Assembly: GCA_024276495.1 (NCBI GenBank)
Contig: JAJRXC010000107.1
Location: 146,988 to 210,987, forward strand
Direction: 5' to 3'
Source: Actinomycetes bacterium
GTDB taxonomy: Bacteria > Actinomycetota > Acidimicrobiia > Acidimicrobiales > Aldehydirespiratoraceae
DNA: 64,000 nt
Below are positions 37,632-46,196 of the stretch, one piece after another. The notes under the pieces were generated by a model. That model saw nothing but the letters and a program-made list of their open reading frames with translations. It was not told where the DNA came from and made no database searches. The stretch's first letter is position 1. The number at the start of each line of letters is the position of its first letter. The position numbers were made by a program, and so were the translations under genes.

Positions 37632-40016
37632 TCACAGGTTCACGGCGTCGAGTCGTTCGAGGGTGGAGAGATCGTTGACCTGCAGCCGGGCCGGGTTCTG
37701 GCCGCCGAGCCAACCCCAAGGGGAGCTCACCGTCCAGAGCTCCCCGTCGGGGAGCACGAGGGAACGGCTGATCTGCGGCATGCCGTTGCCGATCGGGTAG
37801 CACAGCACCAGGGTGTCGTCGGCCTCGAACCCGATCCGGCCGGCTTCGTCGTCGATCCACGGTTCGACGAAGCAGTCGAAGCCGGTCGCGGCGCGGGTCT
37901 CGCCCGGTCCGCAATCGAGCACGAGGGCGTACTCCTCGGCGACCATGTACTCGAACTCGCTCTGGAACTCGTTGCTGTTCGCCGAGGGGAGATCGTCCTC
38001 GGTGACGACCGAGCAGTCGGTTTGTCCGATGGTCGACGACTCGTCGGAATGGTCGATGCGGCCGACCTCGGTGATCGAGTCGTTCTCGACCCGCAACACG
38101 ACGGCGCCGGCCCATTGCTCGCCGTTCTCCCAGGTCTGCATCGGCACGACCGCGAGCCGCTCGGGTGCCCACCACAAGAACGCGTGGGTGTCCCAGCCGA
38201 TGTTGTTCCACGAGTCGGGGCCGATCCACGTGGCGACCTCGCGCGGGTTGTCGAGATCGTTCACGTCGAACAGTGACACCTTCGAACCGGTGACCTGGCC
38301 GGTCTGCTCGTCGGCGTCGGAGCCGACTCCGAGCACGAGCCCGTCGCCGATCGGGTGGAGGTAGCTGGAGAAGCCGGCGATCTTGAGCTCGCCCCGCACG
38401 ACGGGGTTTCGCGGGTCACGCAGGTCGACCGTGTAGAGCGGGTCGACTTGGCGGAAGGTGACGACATAGCCGACGTCGCCTTGGAACCGGACCGACTGCA
38501 CGGCTTCTCCGTTGCCCATGTCGCCGACCGAGCCGATCTCGACGAGCGCTCCGTCGATCTCCTGCAGCACTCGCAGGAACGACTCGGACGACTGGTCCCA
38601 GGTGTCGCCGGTGGTGGTCACCACCCGGAGGTAGCCGTCGAACTCGCTGAACGAGAAGCGGTCGCGGATCGTTCCGGCGACCGAGCCACTGGCGGTGTAC
38701 GCCGCGCTGGTGTCGGAACCGATGTCGAAGCGGTGAATCGACGTCGTGATGTTCTGCTGGAGCTCATCGGGGCCGGTGCCGGGATCGAGCTCGTCGAAGA
38801 GCGCACGGTCGAGCCAGGTGGTGGTCGCGACGTACACCGAGTCGGGGGAGGCGTACACGACGTCGCCGGGAGCGAGCACCGCGGTTGTCATGCCCGGGTC
38901 GATGTCGCCGTCGACGTCGACGGTGAGCACCGAGAGCACGCCGAATCCGGCGAAGGCGGTGGGGGCGTGGACCTGTTCGCACGGCACGAGCAGGCCTTCG
39001 GCGGTGACCGAGCCGTTGGCGTCGATGGTGGAGTAGGCCGGCAGCCAGTCCTCGAGGGTGGAGTCCAGCAGGGCCTCACGGTTGCTCTTCTCGGCCCGGT
39101 CCTCGCCGCGCTCACCTTGGGGATAGACGAACGGGAAGTTGTACTGCGGGTTGGAGCGCACGATGATCCGGGCGATGCCATCGACCGCTCGGGCGCTCAC
39201 GTAGTCGCCTTCGGCGGCCAGGGTCTCGATGATGCGGGGCGTGGCGCCGTCGACCGAGATCCGCGTGATCGTGGTGGTCGAGCCGCTGAAGCCGCCGGGG
39301 GCGATCACGGAGCTCTCGATCGCGACGCCACCGACGGCGGGGAGGTCGACATCGCCGTCGAACACGATGTCGTCGCTGCCGTACCAACCCTGGTTGACAA
39401 GCAACACGTCGTCGCCGTCGATGAACAGCTCGGCCCGGTCGCCCTGCGGAACCGCCACCGAACCCACGACGGAGCGGGATGCGGCATCGACGATGACGAG
39501 CTCGCCGTTGGCGACGATGAAGATGCGTTCGCCGTCGGTCTTCACGACGTCGGCTTCGTCGACGCCGGACTCCTGCACGTTGGTGCCGGAGAAGTCGACG
39601 CCCTCGGTCAACGCCGACGTGGCGTCGTCGGCCCCGCCCTGGGCGATCGATGCCTGTGGCGCGGCCGCGGTGTCGACATCGGCGTCGTCGGCCGAGAAGC
39701 TCTCCTCGGCGATCGCGTCGACCGGCCAGGGGCCGCCGCCGTACCAGCCGTCGTCGAAGCCCCACGGGCCGACCCGTTCGGCCCCCTCGGTGCGGAGGTG
39801 GTCGAGCAGGGCGCTGCAGGTGTCGAATCCCGACAGTGAGCTGGTCAGCACGACCTCGTTGCCGCCGATGTCGATCACGACGTCGCCGCCGGCCCGGGAG
39901 CGGTCGTCGTTGCCGGGCGTCGTGTCGCTCGGTGACGGGTCGGCGCTGCAGGCGCCGGCGATGACGGCGACGAGGGTCAGCCCGCTGAGGAGCTTTCGGG
40001 ATCGGGGAATGCGCAT
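37632..40016 (-). CDS. Beta-propeller lipoprotein (pfam09826-like)
   Basis: A 794-residue secreted protein. The signal peptide ends in a lipobox (VIAGAC, Cys23), so it is probably lipid-anchored. The diagnostic sequence TNVQESGVDEADVVKTDG (about 145-162) begins the beta-propeller domain, which repeats ...LYTVDLRDPRNPVV and SLFDVNDLDNPRE type blades. The family is widespread in archaea and actinobacteria and its function is unknown. The ATG at 40016 has GGAG upstream. It lies 93 bp downstream of leuD on the same strand, but with a different likely role. Confidence 0.88.
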   Translation of the reverse strand: MRIPRSRKLLSGLTLVAVIAGACSADPSPSDTTPGNDDRSRAGGDVVIDIGGNEVVLTSSLSGFDTCSALLDHLRTEGAERVGPWGFDDGWYGGGPWPVDAIAEESFSADDADVDTAAAPQASIAQGGADDATSALTEGVDFSGTNVQESGVDEADVVKTDGERIFIVANGELVIVDAASRSVVGSVAVPQGDRAELFIDGDDVLLVNQGWYGSDDIVFDGDVDLPAVGGVAIESSVIAPGGFSGSTTTITRISVDGATPRIIETLAAEGDYVSARAVDGIARIIVRSNPQYNFPFVYPQGERGEDRAEKSNREALLDSTLEDWLPAYSTIDANGSVTAEGLLVPCEQVHAPTAFAGFGVLSVLTVDVDGDIDPGMTTAVLAPGDVVYASPDSVYVATTTWLDRALFDELDPGTGPDELQQNITTSIHRFDIGSDTSAAYTASGSVAGTIRDRFSFSEFDGYLRVVTTTGDTWDQSSESFLRVLQEIDGALVEIGSVGDMGNGEAVQSVRFQGDVGYVVTFRQVDPLYTVDLRDPRNPVVRGELKIAGFSSYLHPIGDGLVLGVGSDADEQTGQVTGSKVSLFDVNDLDNPREVATWIGPDSWNNIGWDTHAFLWWAPERLAVVPMQTWENGEQWAGAVVLRVENDSITEVGRIDHSDESSTIGQTDCSVVTEDDLPSANSNEFQSEFEYMVAEEYALVLDCGPGETRAATGFDCFVEPWIDDEAGRIGFEADDTLVLCYPIGNGMPQISRSLVLPDGELWTVSSPWGWLGGQNPARLQVNDLSTLERLDAVNL

Positions 40017-40109
40017 TGTGAGTCTCCGGTGAACGCAGGGGATCGGATCATCGGATATGACGCACGCGACCGGGGTGCGGTTCCCGGCCGGTGACGGTTT
40101 TCTCGTTGG

Positions 40110-40709
40110 TCAGCGGGGGCCGGTGGCCGGGAGCCACGGCCTGCGGTGTGTCTCGTAGTCGTCGATGTCCGCGGTGAGGCGCAAGGTGAGGCCGATGTCG
40201 TCGAGTCCTTCGAGGAACCGCTCTTGGGTCGACGCGTCGAGGGGAAACGTCGTCTCGAGCCCGGCGGCGGGGGCTTCGACGGTCAGTTGGGCGACATCGA
40301 TCGTGATCTCGAGATCGGGGTCCTGGCGAACCGCGGTCATCAGCGCCGCGTTGAAGTCCGCGTCGACGGTGACGGGAACGAGCCCGTTCTTCGTGCAGTT
40401 GTTGCGGAAGATGTCGGCGAAGCGGGGAGAGATCACGGCATCGAATCCGTACTGCTGGATGGCCCACACGGCGTGCTCGCGGGACGACCCGGTGCCGAAG
40501 TTGAGTCCGCCGATCAAGATGTTGGCTCCGGCGTACTGCTCCTGGTTGAGAACGAAGTCCCGGTCGTCGCGCCACTCCGAGAAGAGGCCCTTCTCGAAGC
40601 CGGTGCGTTCGACCCGTTTGAGCCAGTCGGACGGGATGATCTGGTCGGTGTCGACGTCGGTCCGGTCCAGCGGGACCGCGGTGCCGGTGACGATGTGTAC
40701 AGCTTTCAT
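40110..40709 (-). CDS. leuD: 3-isopropylmalate dehydratase small subunit
   Basis: A 199-residue LeuD, the swivelling small subunit of isopropylmalate isomerase, which also acts on citramalate in the CimA pathway. The family marks are VDTDQIIPSDWLKRV (about 19-33), GLNFGTGSSREHAVWAI (about 67-83) and NNCTKNGL. The start at 40709 is fixed by homology (MKAVHIVTGTAVPL). The gene lies 11 nt after leuC and is clearly an operon with it. Confidence 0.95.
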   Translation of the reverse strand: MKAVHIVTGTAVPLDRTDVDTDQIIPSDWLKRVERTGFEKGLFSEWRDDRDFVLNQEQYAGANILIGGLNFGTGSSREHAVWAIQQYGFDAVISPRFADIFRNNCTKNGLVPVTVDADFNAALMTAVRQDPDLEITIDVAQLTVEAPAAGLETTFPLDASTQERFLEGLDDIGLTLRLTADIDDYETHRRPWLPATGPR

Positions 40710-40720
40710 GGTGGGTGCTC

Positions 40721-42127
40721 TCAATCCAGGTCGGCCGGGGTGGCGAAGGTCCCGGCGATGGCGGTGGCGGCGGCGACGGCGGGGGACACGAGGTGGGTGC
40801 GTCCGCCGCGGCCCTGGCGGCCTTCGAAGTTCCGGTTCGAGGTGCTGGCGGCCCGTTCGCCGGGTTGCAGCTTGTCGGGGTTCATGGCGAGACACATCGA
40901 GCAACCGGGTTCGCGCCAGTCGAAGCCCGCGGCGCGGAAGATCTCGGGCAGCCCTTCGGCTTCGGCCTGGGCTTTGACCTGGGCGGATCCGGGGACGACG
41001 AGGGTGCGCATGCCGTCTTTGACGTGACGACCTTCGGCGACGGCGGCGGCGGCTCGGAGATCCTCGATTCGGCTGTTCGTGCACGAACCGATGAAGACCG
41101 TGTCGACGGCGACGTCACGCATCGGCGTGTTCGCGGTCAACCCCATGTACTCGAGGGCCCGGGCCGCGGTGTCACGCAGGCCCGGATCGTCGAAGGAGTC
41201 GGGGGACGGGATGACGTCGTGCAGCGGCATCACCTGGGCGGGATTCGTACCCCACGACACGTGGGCGGGGATGTCGGCACCGTCGAGGACCACTTCTTCG
41301 TCGAACTCGGCCCCCGGGTCGGTCGGCAGCGTGAGCCAGTCCGCGACGGCGCCATCCCAGTCGGCTCCGGTCGGGCTGTGTTCACGACCTTCGAGATAGG
41401 CGAAGGTGGTCTCGTCGGGTGCGATGAGGCCTGCCTTCGCGCCTCCTTCGATCGACATGTTGCAGACGGTCATGCGGCCCTCCATGGAGAGGTTCCGGAT
41501 CACGTCGCCGCGGTACTCGATGATCTTGCCGATCCCTCCACCGGTTCCGATCCGGCCGATGATGGCGAGGATCACGTCCTTGGCCGACGAGCCCTCGGGG
41601 AGCTCGCCGTCGACGGTGATCGCCATCGTGCCCGGTTTCGACTGGGGCAGGGTCTGCGTGGCGAGCACGTGTTCGACCTCGCTGGTTCCGATGCCGAACG
41701 CGATCGAACCGAAGGCGCCGTGGGTGGCGGTGTGCGAGTCGCCGCACACGATCGTCATCCCCGGCTGGGTGAGCCCTTGTTCCGGTCCGATCACGTGCAC
41801 GACCCCTTGTTTCGGGTGGCCCATCGGGTAGTTGGTCACGCCGAACTCGGCGGCGTTGGCTCTCAGCGTCTCGATCTGTTTGCGGCTCACCTCGTCGGCG
41901 ATCGGCTGATCGATGTTCTCGGTGGGGACGTTGTGGTCCTCGGTCGCCACGGTGAGGTCGGGGCGGCGCACCCGTCGACCGCTGATCCGAAGTCCGTCGA
42001 AGGCCTGGGGGGAGGTCACCTCGTGGATGAGGTGGAGGTCGATGTAGAGCAGGTCGGATGCACCCTCGATCCCCGCGGTCACCAGGTGGCGGTCCCAGAT
42101 CTTCTCGCTGAGCGTTTTCGGCGCCAT
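40721..42127 (-). CDS. leuC: 3-isopropylmalate dehydratase large subunit
   Basis: A 468-residue LeuC of normal length. The three [4Fe-4S] cysteines are in IGSCTNSR and [10 protein letters not shown], and the aconitase-fold sequence [14 protein letters not shown] is intact. With LeuD it isomerises isopropylmalate, and in the citramalate route also citramalate. The gene is divergent from an IclR-type regulator that is interrupted by a stop codon, and an ATCTCA-N5-TGAGAT palindrome lies in the intergenic region. Control by that regulator, as in other actinobacteria, is likely in principle. Confidence 0.95.
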   Translation of the reverse strand: MAPKTLSEKIWDRHLVTAGIEGASDLLYIDLHLIHEVTSPQAFDGLRISGRRVRRPDLTVATEDHNVPTENIDQPIADEVSRKQIETLRANAAEFGVTNYPMGHPKQGVVHVIGPEQGLTQPGMTIVCGDSHTATHGAFGSIAFGIGTSEVEHVLATQTLPQSKPGTMAITVDGELPEGSSAKDVILAIIGRIGTGGGIGKIIEYRGDVIRNLSMEGRMTVCNMSIEGGAKAGLIAPDETTFAYLEGREHSPTGADWDGAVADWLTLPTDPGAEFDEEVVLDGADIPAHVSWGTNPAQVMPLHDVIPSPDSFDDPGLRDTAARALEYMGLTANTPMRDVAVDTVFIGSCTNSRIEDLRAAAAVAEGRHVKDGMRTLVVPGSAQVKAQAEAEGLPEIFRAAGFDWREPGCSMCLAMNPDKLQPGERAASTSNRNFEGRQGRGGRTHLVSPAVAAATAIAGTFATPADLD

Positions 42128-42179
42128 GTTCGTTGTCGTCGCTTTCTCTGTCCGGGGGAGCGGGCGGGCGGCTCTGGAA

Positions 42180-42196
42180 ATCTCACATGTTGAGAT
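42180..42196. promoter_or_regulatory. Candidate IclR-type operator between leuC and regulator
   Basis: A perfect 6-bp dyad, ATCTCA (42180-42185) and TGAGAT (42191-42196) with a 5-nt spacer, lies 15 bp upstream of the regulator's GTG and 53 bp upstream of leuC. It immediately precedes the putative -10 box TATGTT (42198-42203). The position suits an autoregulated, leuCD-controlling IclR protein (LtbR/NdgR type). The TCTCA-N5-TGAGA form is in line with what I recall of such sites. Confidence 0.6.
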
Positions 42197-42210
42197 GTAT
42201 GTTCTGAAGT

Positions 42211-42864
42211 GTGGAACCCACGATAAGCGGTGTCGGCGTGATCGACAAGGCCATCGGCGTGCTGGCCGCGGTCGAGGCCGGCCCCCGGTCCCTGGCCGAC
42301 CTGGTCGAGACGACCGGTCTCACCCGGGCGACCGCCCACCGGTTGGCGGCTGCGCTCGAGATTCACGGCCTGCTCCGTCGTGACCGCGAGGGCCGCTTCA
42401 TGCTCGGGCCCCGGGCTCTCACCCTGGGACAGGCCGCGGCGCGGGGTTGGCCGATCGCCGAGGCCGGCGCGGCCGCCCTGGCCGGATTGCGCGACGCCAC
42501 CGGCGAGTCCGCCCAGCTCTATGTGCGCGACGGAAACCGGCGGGTGTGTGTGGCCTCGCTCTAGTCGCCCCATGGCCTGCGCACGATCGTCGCCACCGGC
42601 GCGCTGCTCCCGCTCGAGCGGGGTTCGGGGGGTCGCGTCCTCAACGGCGAGATCGGTCCCGACGGCTGGGTCGTCTCCGTCGAGGAACGCGAGGCGGGGG
42701 TGGCGTCCGTCAGCGCCCCGGTGGCCGACTCCGAGGGCAACATCGTCGCGGCCGTCAGCGTGAGTGGCCCCATCGAACGGCTCTCTCGGACCCCGGGACC
42801 GGACCTCGGCCCGGCCGTGGTGCTCGCGGCGGGCGAGATCGCGGCCGCGGCCGGTCTCGCCTGA
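42211..42864 (+). pseudogene. IclR-family regulator (LtbR/NdgR-like) with in-frame TAG
   Basis: Reading through one stop, the frame encodes about 217 residues of a complete IclR regulator. The N-terminal winged helix is [19 protein letters not shown] (about 30-48) and the effector domain continues to the TGA at 42862. A TAG at 42562-42564 replaces residue 118 in the middle of the effector domain, between CVASL and SPHGLRTIV. The frame resumes without any shift, and a single base change from GAG would restore a Glu there. The start is the GTG at 42211 with TATGTT 7 nt before it. The truncated 117-residue product keeps the DNA-binding part. It may be a real loss, a strain-level variant or a sequencing error. 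Confidence 0.8.
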
Positions 42865-42935
42865 GCGACCACGATGCCGAAGCGGGCGCGAGTCGCTCGT
42901 TCCCGCGGAGCTCCGGGGCCACTAGCTTCACGGCG

Positions 42936-43076
42936 GTGGAACGACCCGAGAATCCCGATCGGCACACCGACGACGAACCCGAGCTCGGTCCGGGCTCGAT
43001 GCTGTTCCTACGGGCCCTCTCGGTTCTCGTCGTCGTCATCGTCGTCTACTTCATCGTCGACGCGATCTCGGGCTGA
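42936..43076 (+). CDS. Small single-helix membrane protein
   Basis: A 46-residue protein with a polar, acidic N-terminus (ERPENPDRHTDDEPELGPGS) and one C-terminal transmembrane helix (about 22-43, ending IVVYFIVDAIS). GTG at 42936 follows TAGCTT (42923-42928) with a 7-nt gap, so it is a likely leaderless gene. It ends 6 bp from the convergent acyl-CoA synthetase. No function is known. Its short length makes the call moderately safe, based on promoter and composition. Confidence 0.6.
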   Translation: MERPENPDRHTDDEPELGPGSMLFLRALSVLVVVIVVYFIVDAISG

Positions 43077-43082
43077 ACGGGT

Positions 43083-44792
43083 TCACTCGTCGAGCCCGGA
43101 GAGCTCCCGTTCTCCGGTGAGCGCGCCCTTGACGACCTTGCCGGCCGCGTTGCGCGGAAGCGGCTCGGCCCGGATGTCCCACCGGGTCGGCACCTTGAAG
43201 CCCGCGAGGGTGGTCGCCGCCCATGAGCGCAGCTCGTCGGGATCGAGCGTGGCCCCCGGCGACGCGACGACCGTGGCACCGACTGCCTGCCCGGTTCGGG
43301 AATCGTCGAGTCCGTAGACCGCGCACTCCGCGACACCGGGATGCGCGTCGAGGCGGTACTCGATCTCGACCGGATAGACGTTCTCGCCGTTGACGAGGAT
43401 CATGTCGCGGGCCCGGCTGTCGATGTACAACACGCCGTCGTCGAGCCGGCCGATGTCGCCCGTGTCGAGCCAGAAGTCGTCGTCGATCGCCTCGGCCGTC
43501 GCGGCGTCGTTGTTCCAGTAGCCGAGCATGGTGTACGCCGATCGCACACAGATCCGACCGTCGACACCGGCATCGACCCGGCGACCGAGCTCGTCGCGGA
43601 TCTCCACCTGCATCGTCGGGAGCACATGGCCGGTCGCGGTGGGGTTGGCCTCGTAGTCGGCGCCGCCGTGGGAGGCGATCACCCCGACCGACTCGGAGGA
43701 TCCGTAGCCGATGGCGACGTTGGCCGTCGCGTTGGGAAACGTCTCGCGCACGCGCCGCTGCAGATCGGGGCTTGCCGGCGCACCTCCGAAGCCGACGTTC
43801 GTGAGAGAGGAGAGGTCGTAGTCGCCGAGTCGGTCGTGTTCGACGACCCGGGGCCCCATCGCCCCGATGAGCGTCCAGGCGGTGATGCGCTCCTTCTCGA
43901 TGAGGGCGAAGCACTCCTCGGGATCGAATCGACCCTCCCGGAAGACGAGGGTGCCGCCGACCGACATGTTGATGAGGGTTGAGCCCGACAATCCCGACAC
44001 GTGGAACAGCGGCGAGGTCATCAGCACGCGGGGTTCGACCCTCGGCCGTTCGGGCGCCGGCCGCCCCGCGGCCTCGTTGCGGGCCGAGGCGATCATGAAC
44101 TTGAGCGCGCCGTTGAGCATCTGCACATCGACGAACCCGATGAGCCCGCGGTGGCTCACGACGGCACCTTTCGCCCGGCCGGTGGTGCCGCTGGTGAAGA
44201 AGATGGAGCAGGGGTCGTCCTCGTCGAGCGGAACATCGGGAAGCCGATGCCGGCCCGCGTCGCGCTGGAGCCGGTCGCGGTCGGCGATCATGTCGACGTT
44301 CGGTGGCGTCGATCCGCCGGGCACTCGCTCGAGGCGTTTGGCATCGCCGAGGATGAGTCGGGGTGTGGTGAGCTCGGTCGCGTGGCGGATCTCGTCGGCG
44401 GTCCACCAGCCGTTGTAGAGACACACCACCGCACCGAGCGAGACGAGTGCGAAGTAGGCGATCACCCAGTCCGGCGAGTTGGCGGCGAGGATCGCGGCCC
44501 GGTCGCCCTTGGTGATCTCGTGATCTTCGGTCAGCGCCGCGGCGTGCGCGGCCACGAGATCGACGAACTCGGAATGGGTGATCCGGCGTTCGTCGAGCAC
44601 GAGGAACTCGGCGTCGCCGTGGGCCGCCGACCCGGCCACCATCTCCCGAAGGGATCGCCTCCGGTTGACCAGCACCGGCACGCGGTGGCCCCGGACGTCG
44701 GCTTCCTCGACCGGAAAGATCCCGTCCGGGGCGGTCAACCGGTCGATGAGCGCCCGTCGCTCCTCGTCGAATGCGGGCACGGTGCGTTCCAC
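43083..44792 (-). CDS. Fatty-acid-type acyl-CoA synthetase
   Basis: A 569-residue adenylate-forming ligase with P-loop FFTSGTTGRAKG, A5 GYGSSESVG, A7 DTGDIGRL and A10 lysine in PRNAAGKVVKGAL. It is a paralogue of the protein at 15604-17292, sharing NGWWTADEIRH and ELTTPR. The gene is the last of a tight minus-strand unit: exported lipoprotein, greA, alpha/beta hydrolase and this ligase. It starts 8 nt after the hydrolase stop. Chain specificity is unknown. Confidence 0.88.
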   Translation of the reverse strand: MERTVPAFDEERRALIDRLTAPDGIFPVEEADVRGHRVPVLVNRRRSLREMVAGSAAHGDAEFLVLDERRITHSEFVDLVAAHAAALTEDHEITKGDRAAILAANSPDWVIAYFALVSLGAVVCLYNGWWTADEIRHATELTTPRLILGDAKRLERVPGGSTPPNVDMIADRDRLQRDAGRHRLPDVPLDEDDPCSIFFTSGTTGRAKGAVVSHRGLIGFVDVQMLNGALKFMIASARNEAAGRPAPERPRVEPRVLMTSPLFHVSGLSGSTLINMSVGGTLVFREGRFDPEECFALIEKERITAWTLIGAMGPRVVEHDRLGDYDLSSLTNVGFGGAPASPDLQRRVRETFPNATANVAIGYGSSESVGVIASHGGADYEANPTATGHVLPTMQVEIRDELGRRVDAGVDGRICVRSAYTMLGYWNNDAATAEAIDDDFWLDTGDIGRLDDGVLYIDSRARDMILVNGENVYPVEIEYRLDAHPGVAECAVYGLDDSRTGQAVGATVVASPGATLDPDELRSWAATTLAGFKVPTRWDIRAEPLPRNAAGKVVKGALTGERELSGLDE

Positions 44793-44799
44793 CTCGATG

Positions 44800-45726
44800 T
44801 CAGCCGTCTCGGTCGAGAACGTGAGCGCTCGGGACCGAAGTGGCGATGGTGTGACGGACGAGGTCGATGAAGCCGGGAACGAAGTCGGACGGTCGCGTCA
44901 CGCATCCGTCGTGATCGATCGGCGCGAAACGGAGCTCGGCTTCGGGAAGCAGCGCGGCCAGCCGGTGCTGGCGATCGGGAGAGACGATCGTGTCGTGTTC
45001 GGTGATGAAGATCCCCACCGGCACGTCGACCGTGGACAGCCAGGAGCGGCTGTCGAAGTCGACGATCGCTCCACCGGCCTCCAACATCATCGGGACGGAC
45101 CCCGAGCGGACCTCGGAGACGAACCAGGGCGGGCGCTCGTTGGGGTTGCTGCCGCCGGCCGTCATCACCCGCGTGAACATGTCGACCTGGCGACGCCGAG
45201 GCAGCAGACGGCTGGCCCGGCCGATCCGTCGGGCACCCCGCATGACCACCCGTTCGTTGCGGCGAATCCACGACCGGGCGAAGGTCGCGCACAGGACGAG
45301 CCCGGAGACCCGTTCGGGGTGACGTCGCCACACGAGTTGGGCGATCGGTCCCCCCATCGAGTAGCCCGCGACGACGAAGCGATCGATTCCGAGCACGTCG
45401 GCCAAGGCGACGGCGTCGTCGGCCGCGTCTTCGAGCCGGAACGGTCGAAGGCTGCGAATTCCTCGACCGTGACCGCGATGGTCGAGGCTGACGACACGCG
45501 AGAACTCGGCCAACGGGTCGTAGACCCGGAACCAGTTGAGCGCGGCGGTGACCGTCCAGCCGTGGAGCAACATGACGACGGGGGCGTCCGGCTGCGGGCC
45601 CGCGACCTCTCGGACGAAGGTGGTTCCGCGGCCGGGGAGCCCGACCGCGCGCCCGGGGGGCAGCGAGGGCCGGCCGATGTGTGGTGCGGCCGGCTCGAAC
45701 CCGAGCGGGTGGGTCGACTCCGGCAC
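44800..45726 (-). CDS. Alpha/beta-fold hydrolase
   Basis: A 308-residue alpha/beta hydrolase. The oxyanion motif is LLHGW (about 53-57), the nucleophile Ser is in GYSMGG (about 121), the acid is the Asp of TEHDTIVSP and the base is the His in DHDGCV. The start GTG at 45726 overlaps the greA stop by one base, so translation is coupled. Substrate unknown. Its place between greA and an acyl-CoA synthetase suggests an esterase acting on lipids or esters, but this is only a guess. Confidence 0.85.
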   Translation of the reverse strand: MPESTHPLGFEPAAPHIGRPSLPPGRAVGLPGRGTTFVREVAGPQPDAPVVMLLHGWTVTAALNWFRVYDPLAEFSRVVSLDHRGHGRGIRSLRPFRLEDAADDAVALADVLGIDRFVVAGYSMGGPIAQLVWRRHPERVSGLVLCATFARSWIRRNERVVMRGARRIGRASRLLPRRRQVDMFTRVMTAGGSNPNERPPWFVSEVRSGSVPMMLEAGGAIVDFDSRSWLSTVDVPVGIFITEHDTIVSPDRQHRLAALLPEAELRFAPIDHDGCVTRPSDFVPGFIDLVRHTIATSVPSAHVLDRDG

Positions 45727-46196
45727 TATTCGATCTCGACCACGTTCACCTTGAGCGTCGCACCGGTCGGGGCTTCGTATTCGACGCTGTCGCCGACGGC
45801 GGCGCCGAGAAGGGCGGCGCCCATCGGTGACCCGGGCGAGACGACGTGGACATCGTCTCGCTGCTCCTCGATCGATCCCACGAGGTACCGCTCCACCTCG
45901 TCGTCGCCCTCGAACACGATCGACACGATCGCGCCGTGTCCGACGACATCTCCGCCCGTCGCGGAATCGACGATCTCGGCATCGAGGAGCACGCGGGCGA
46001 GATGCATGATCCGCCCCTCCATCTTGCCCTGTTCCTCCTTGGCGGCGTGATAGTCGCCGTTCTCGGAGAGATCGCCGAGCTCGCGGGCGACTTCGATCTT
46101 GCGGGCGATCTCGATCCGGCCTCGGGTGGTCAGGTCGTCGTGCTCGGCTTTGAGACGGTCGTAGGCCGCCTGCGAGAGCTGGTGTGCGTCAGCCAT
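45726..46196 (-). CDS. greA: Transcription elongation factor GreA
   Basis: A 156-residue GreA, which stimulates cleavage of backtracked RNA in stalled RNA polymerase. The N-terminal coiled coil carries the acidic tip (ARELGDLSENGDYHAAKEEQ, about 38-57) and the C-terminal domain shows GSPMGAALLGA. Length is normal. It overlaps the end of the upstream lipoprotein gene by 8 nt and shares one base with the hydrolase downstream. Confidence 0.95.
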   Translation of the reverse strand: MADAHQLSQAAYDRLKAEHDDLTTRGRIEIARKIEVARELGDLSENGDYHAAKEEQGKMEGRIMHLARVLLDAEIVDSATGGDVVGHGAIVSIVFEGDDEVERYLVGSIEEQRDDVHVVSPGSPMGAALLGAAVGDSVEYEAPTGATLKVNVVEIE

